Below are positions 59,889-64,000 of a stretch of 64,000 nt of DNA, piece after piece (positions within the stretch are counted from its first letter, which is position 1; each line of letters opens with the position of its first letter). This DNA is from Clarireedia homoeocarpa (Eukaryota > Ascomycota > Leotiomycetes > Helotiales > Rutstroemiaceae): positions 1 to 64,000 of the forward strand of contig LNKV01000049.1 of the NCBI GenBank assembly GCA_001465935.1, read 5' to 3'. Under the pieces are notes generated by a model. That model saw nothing but the letters and a program-made list of their open reading frames with translations, did not search any database and had not been told where the DNA came from. Made by a program: the position numbers and the translations under genes.

Positions 59889-61022
59889 AGGTGAAGAGAG
59901 AGAGATAGAGCAAGGAACAGAAGAAACTCACAGCCCCAGGATGCACCGAAAGCGCGAAAATCCTATCCCCGTTCTTCTCAATAACCCGCTTGACGAATCC
60001 ATACTTAACGCCCAAAATAATCGCCAACTTGGTGCGACCATAGACCTCTGTGGTGCCAATGTCCGGATTGTTGATTTCTTCCAGACTGCCAAAATGCACA
60101 TTGGACGGCGCGGTGCGGTGCATTTCGGACGCTTCGAAGACGATGCGCGGCGCGGGGGTGTCGGGCAGTTGAGACGTCTTGCGTAGGAGAGGGTAGAGGA
60201 GGTTGGTGGCGTAGAATTGCCCGAGCCAGTTTACGCCGAAGTGTCGGTCGATGCCGTCGGCGTCGAGGGCGAATTGGTTTACGTTTATGCCGGCGGAGAG
60301 GATGAGCTTGGAGGGGGGTGTTAGTGTGTAGTTTTCCTGGTGTGAGCGCCGCGCTATTCGCATCGTGGATGTAATAGCATATCATCTTGTATCCATCACA
60401 TCGCCATCGCCATCGCCATCGCCATCACATCACACCACATCGTGTACCGCAGCCAAATAAACAAAAAGCCAAAAAGAAAGAAAGAAAGAAAGAAAGAAAG
60501 AAACAAACATACCAAATCAAGTCTTTCCTCCTTCTTCGCAAGATCGCTGAAGACCTCTTTGACATTCTTGAGAGATCCCAAATCGCAGGGTATCCATTCA
60601 ATTTGGGCGTCATCGCCTACTTCGGCTTTTATCTTCGAAATGGCGTCTTGGCCTTGCTCTTCTTTGCGATTGATCATTATGACGCGGGCATGGTTTTGAA
60701 CAAAGGCGCGGGCGACTTCGTAGCTATGGAAGGGGGGAAGGTCAGATGAGATTCTTTTTTGGAAGGTTGGGTTGGCCTTGGGGAAGATGAAAGGGAAGAG
60801 TGAACGGAGAAGGTGATGGGATGGAATGGGATGGCATGGCATGGCATGATGAATGAATAGTATGGGGTAGGTGATGATGGATGGCGGTGGTTGAATGGAG
60901 GAGGTTTGGATATAGAATACTTACCCTATACCAAGAGCACCGCCAGTGATAATGGCTGTTCGCCCACTGAGATCATGGATCTCCTTTTTGGGACCAACAA
61001 CGGCATGAAGTGCGGATTGCAT
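59341..61022 (-). CDS. short-chain dehydrogenase/reductase (retinol dehydrogenase/WWOX-like), six exons
   Basis: Exons 60925-61022, 60513-60723, 59932-60306, 59698-59816, 59535-59598 and 59341-59472, 332 residues. The start gives MQSALHAVVGPKKEIHDLSG leading straight into the cofactor motif TGGALGIGYE (completed by splicing). LILSAGINV stands at the NAG position, IVFEASEMHR holds the catalytic Ser region, and YGRTKLA gives the Tyr/Lys pair, followed by SVHPGAVNTAM. The tail YLGAALWELSERLIKEKLG is typical of the fungal WWOX/retinol-dehydrogenase-like group. Two introns are unusual: one holds an (A)33 tract on the plus strand (59855-59887), the other holds CATCGC and AAAG microsatellites. Substrate unknown. 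Confidence 0.9.
59855..59887 (+). repeat. homopolymer (A)33 inside an SDR intron
   Basis: 33 consecutive A on the plus strand, so (T)33 in the transcript of the minus-strand SDR gene, between exons 3 and 4. Confidence 0.95.
60400..60502 (+). repeat. CATCGC and AAAG microsatellites inside an SDR intron
   Basis: About four to five CATCGC units at 60400-60427 and seven AAAG/GAAA units near 60474-60502, all within the second intron (60307-60512) of the SDR gene. Confidence 0.85.
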
Positions 61023-62584
61023 TGTGCAGTGGATAGATGAGGCTTTGGTGAAATATGAGGTTTATCAACGGTAAGTTGTGTGTTTCTCAAGATATTATAA
61101 AGCTATAGTAAATTGCAGTCTAACTGTCTTGTCTACCTACCTACTTACCAACGTCATGAAGGATCTCGCAATCGAGAACTTCGGAAAGTGGGTAGTGACG
61201 GTGGAATGCTCATAGGCTAGTTATGATACAGCTGTCCAATGAGATTGATTGAAACAATGAAATGGACGTCACCTCTGTCAATCTTTGTTTGATAAGTCAA
61301 ACTGTTTCTAATGTGTACGACACAGGAGTTTGAGGTGAGGTTGAGGTTGGGGTTGAGATAAATGTCATTGCGTTTGGAGGGGTAATTTTTATGATGATGA
61401 TGATGATATAACGATGATGCATATTTATTTATGCATTTTATTTATGCATTTTTATGAATTGATTGATTGACTGTGATTGCATTGCATAACACCTTTCCGT
61501 TACATCCATCTCCCCGGTGCAATATAAACTAAATTGGCCGATGTGATGTGACAGAGCTCTTTTCCATGGCGAGGCATTATCATCCGCGAATTTCGTAACC
61601 AGGCCAATTGACGCATTGCTTGGCTTGCCTACTCTACTCTACTGTCTTGTAGTAAAGGTAGTCCTTCATCCTCTGTTCTATTTTTCTTATTCAGGACAAG
61701 AATAGCCAAGTAAGTATAGACAAGAATATAGGAAGTTCTGGGACTGCATCGGAGACAATGTTCATAGAGGATAAATGTTGCATGTCTGCTTCTTTATAAC
61801 TCATGGAATGGAACCTTGCAGCCTAATACCTCGTCACGCAACAATCAGGGGCTGCTTTACCTTTACTTGGCGGCTTGCTTGCTTGCTTCTAGATTTCCTT
61901 TGATATCCCTCACTCGAATTAAAAAGAGTAACTATACAAAGTCCCTCACATTGGCTCAATTCTGCATGGATTCTACTCTACCGTATCCGCAACACGCACC
62001 GTTGTACTGTAACTTACTGTAGGTTGGGAAGGATGTTTTGATTACCTGCAGACTTTGATAAAGGGGTCCATGTAGTTAGTTCTACGGGTCGTACCGCATG
62101 CATACAGTAAGCAGGCAGTAAGCTAGCGAGCTAGGGTAAGGGGGGAGTGAGGGGTCAGGTCACGACAGGCCAGGTCAGCTCTGATTTTACCCAGCTGGGA
62201 AAGAACGTCCAACACAGACGCAACACAGTAATGTAAGATTACTTACTTGACTATAAGTCGGTAAGGGCAAGCTGCTTTCAACAAGTAGCCGGCCTGTCGG
62301 GTTGCATGCTTTCATGTAACACAAAGGGGGGATTTGGGTGTTACGAGCCAACCAACCTACCGTCAGTTATTCACTTCTCTTTTTTCTCGCCCCCTCTAGA
62401 GTCCTCCGGTTTTTTTTTTTTCTTTTTTTTTTTTTTTACTTTGATTTGAGTACTTATCATTGTGCATACGGGTTGTTGAGAGATTTGAAAGCAAAATCTA
62501 CTTGTCAATCTTCCTTCCAACCTCAATTCCTCCAAGCCAAACCCCCAGCACCACCACCACACCGCATCCCATCCCACCGCAACC
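61023..62584. promoter_or_regulatory. 1.6-kb divergent intergenic region
   Basis: Between the SDR and GNAT start codons. Contains ATG/ATGATG repeats (61392-61408), ATTTATTTATGCATTT duplicated at 61423-61452, GCTT units (61873-61888) and an interrupted T run (62410-62438). No gene is supported. Confidence 0.55.
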
Positions 62585-63505
62585 ATGCCCCTCCAACTCC
62601 TCCCCTGCACCGACGCCGACATGCCGCGCACCTTTGAGATCGTCAGCACCGCCTTTGGCCACGAGCACCCGTACATCGAAGCCGCGTTCCCCGCGCACGC
62701 GACGCCCTCGGGCCGCGCCATCGGCGGCCAACGCCTGCTCGCGAGCAAGAACAGCGATCCCACGGCCACGTTTCTCAAAGTCGTGGATACGGAGACGGGC
62801 GAGATGATCGCGCAGGCAAAGTGGTTGATCTTCAAGGATAATATTCCGCCAGAGGCGGATCTTGATGGGGATTTTTGGGGTGGGGATCAGGAGGAGAAGG
62901 AATATGCGCAGCATTTGTGTAGGGAGTATTTGATTCCAAGGAGGAGGGCGATTAGAGAGAGTGGGGGAAATTTGGTTTGTATGTGGTTTTTTTTAGGGGG
63001 GGGGTTTGGGTGCGGTGGACCTGAGATGGGATGGAAAAGGGAAGGAGAAGGAAAGAGGAATTGTGGACCATTGGAATAGAAAGCTAATTGAGCCTGGTAT
63101 TTCTAGCACTCGATCTCTTGACCGTTGATCCCAAACACCAGCGCCGTGGAGCAGGTCGGATGTTGGTTCAGTGGGGAACTAAGAAGGCGGATGAACTGGG
63201 CTTTACGGTTCGTATTCCCTTTTCTCAGCCACAGAGACACCGGGGCAAGAATAGAATAGAATGACTTGCACGCTCTCAATCTAATATACATATATATATA
63301 CTCGCAAGGTTAGAAAGAAATATTTACTAATAGCAACTGAAAATTCTAGGCCGTCGTTGAAGCATCCGATTACGGTCGAGGCCTCTACGAATCGGAAGGT
63401 TTCCAGGAAATTGAAAGATGGGAAAGCAGGCTCCCAGAGAAGTGGGCAGATAGAGGAAAGCAGAAGTTCATCTGGATGGTTAGACCTGCTAAGAAGGCTG
63501 AGTGA
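62585..63505 (+). CDS. GNAT-family N-acetyltransferase
   Basis: Exons 62585-62978, 63107-63207 and 63350-63505, 216 residues. The N-terminus MPLQLLPCTDADMPRTFEI starts the fold. The acetyl-CoA-binding motif A is LDLLTVDPKHQRRGAGRMLV, with the R/QxxGxG loop. The segment DYGRGLYESEGFQEIERWE fits motif B, and the protein ends WMVRPAKKAE. GNAT proteins of this layout acetylate small molecules or amines. The substrate here is unknown. The first exon is strongly GC-biased in its first ~200 bases compared with the rest. Phase and motif continuity support both splices. Confidence 0.88.
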
Positions 63506-63829
63506 TGGATGATCTCTAAGCTGGACATTGGTGGGTTTGTGGGATGAGATATTATGAATAACTGGCTGTTTTGCTTCATATTTTGCTTCATATTTTTTGC
63601 CAGGTCTAGGTCATTTTAGCGAGAACTCCAAATGGGAGAATGAAGAAATGTGGCATATTTGTTGCACTTTTGGGAGTCACTGAATAAGGGCAGGGGAGGG
63701 TGCAACGGAAATGTGACGAGATGTTGAAATGCAAATATTCCCTGCGTCAAGTAAGTTCCTCGCGATTCATTAACATTAGAAAAAAATATAACTATGGTCG
63801 ATCCGCTATGATACGATATACCACACCCA
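63506..63829. other. short convergent spacer
   Basis: Between the GNAT stop and the stop of a minus-strand partial gene. Contains a duplicated TTTTGCTTCATA word (63569-63595). Nothing else is seen. Confidence 0.45.
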
Positions 63830-64000
63830 TCACCCCGAAAGGCTATGACTCTGACTCCTCCTCCCATCCTCCGTGTCGGCCTCCGCCTCCGCCTCCGCAT
63901 CCCCATAATGCACCGCTACCGTCGTCTCCTGCGTAATAATCATCCTCTTATCCGACGCCCCCGAGTTTTTCCTCCACACGTCATCATTCCCCTCGTCTCC
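63830..64000 (-). CDS. C-terminal end of an unrecognised protein, cut by the window edge
   Basis: Reading the minus strand from the edge, 56 codons stay open and end in TGA at 63830-63832. The peptide includes KRMIITQETTVAVHYGD, then an Ala/Glu-alternating run, and ends SQSHSLSG. Its hydrophilic character would suit the cytosolic tail of a membrane protein such as a fungal receptor, but this is only an impression. The rest lies outside the window. Confidence 0.45.
   Translation of the reverse strand, partial: GDEGNDDVWRKNSGASDKRMIITQETTVAVHYGDAEAEAEADTEDGRRSQSHSLSG

Overview
This window is fungal nuclear DNA, almost certainly from a filamentous ascomycete (Pezizomycotina). Most genes are split by short GT-AG introns of about 45-60 nt with CTRAY-type branch sites. 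A dispersed, stand-alone 5S rRNA gene lies at the left edge, and the intergenic spacers are long and rich in microsatellites. The protein set includes a two-pore outward-rectifying K+ channel, fungal cyclin C, an ADP1-type ABCG transporter and a BiP ending in HDEL. Leotiomycetes (Helotiales) is my best guess for the class, but I cannot prove it from sequence alone. I see no CRISPR array, operon, prophage or intact transposon.

Left part (1-20.9 kb): 3' end of a 5S rRNA gene; a degenerate repeat array in front of a NADAR-domain gene, the pair bracketed by two diverged ~55-bp direct copies; an alpha/beta hydrolase whose nucleophile position reads Asn; a cytochrome P450 whose reconstruction needs a GC-AG intron and a stop-free 48-nt intron; a membrane protein with a methyltransferase-like motif; RAD4/XPC; a TOK1-type K+ channel; a 2.4-kb gene-poor stretch; DPM1; a RING/TRAF zinc-finger protein; and the SNARE SYN8.

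Middle (20.9-45 kb): a gene-poor, repeat-rich zone holding only a small predicted mitochondrial protein and one unrecognised 189-aa protein; cyclin C (SSN8) head-to-head with a Ca2+-regulated mitochondrial carrier (SAL1 type); a frameshifted GFA-domain relic ending near a (T)33 tract; an ADP1-like ABC transporter; a short-chain dehydrogenase; and a clearly broken NAD(P)-binding-protein pseudogene.

Right part (45-64 kb): a rhodanese plus ubiquitin-hydrolase gene (DOA4 type) head-to-head with VPS27 (ESCRT-0), two genes acting on the same ubiquitinated endosomal cargo; HBS1 (ribosome-rescue GTPase); KAR2/BiP with a candidate ER-stress promoter arrangement; a six-exon short-chain dehydrogenase with long homopolymer and microsatellite introns; a GNAT acetyltransferase; and the C-terminal end of a further minus-strand gene cut by the window edge.

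Most genes are unlinked housekeeping functions. The unusual items are the repeat-flanked NADAR cassette, the two pseudogenes, the altered active sites in the hydrolase and the deubiquitinase, the micro-exons in SAL1 and HBS1, and the DOA4/VPS27 pair. Exon joins were worked out by hand by matching reading phase, splice signals and family conservation. They are predictions without transcript support.
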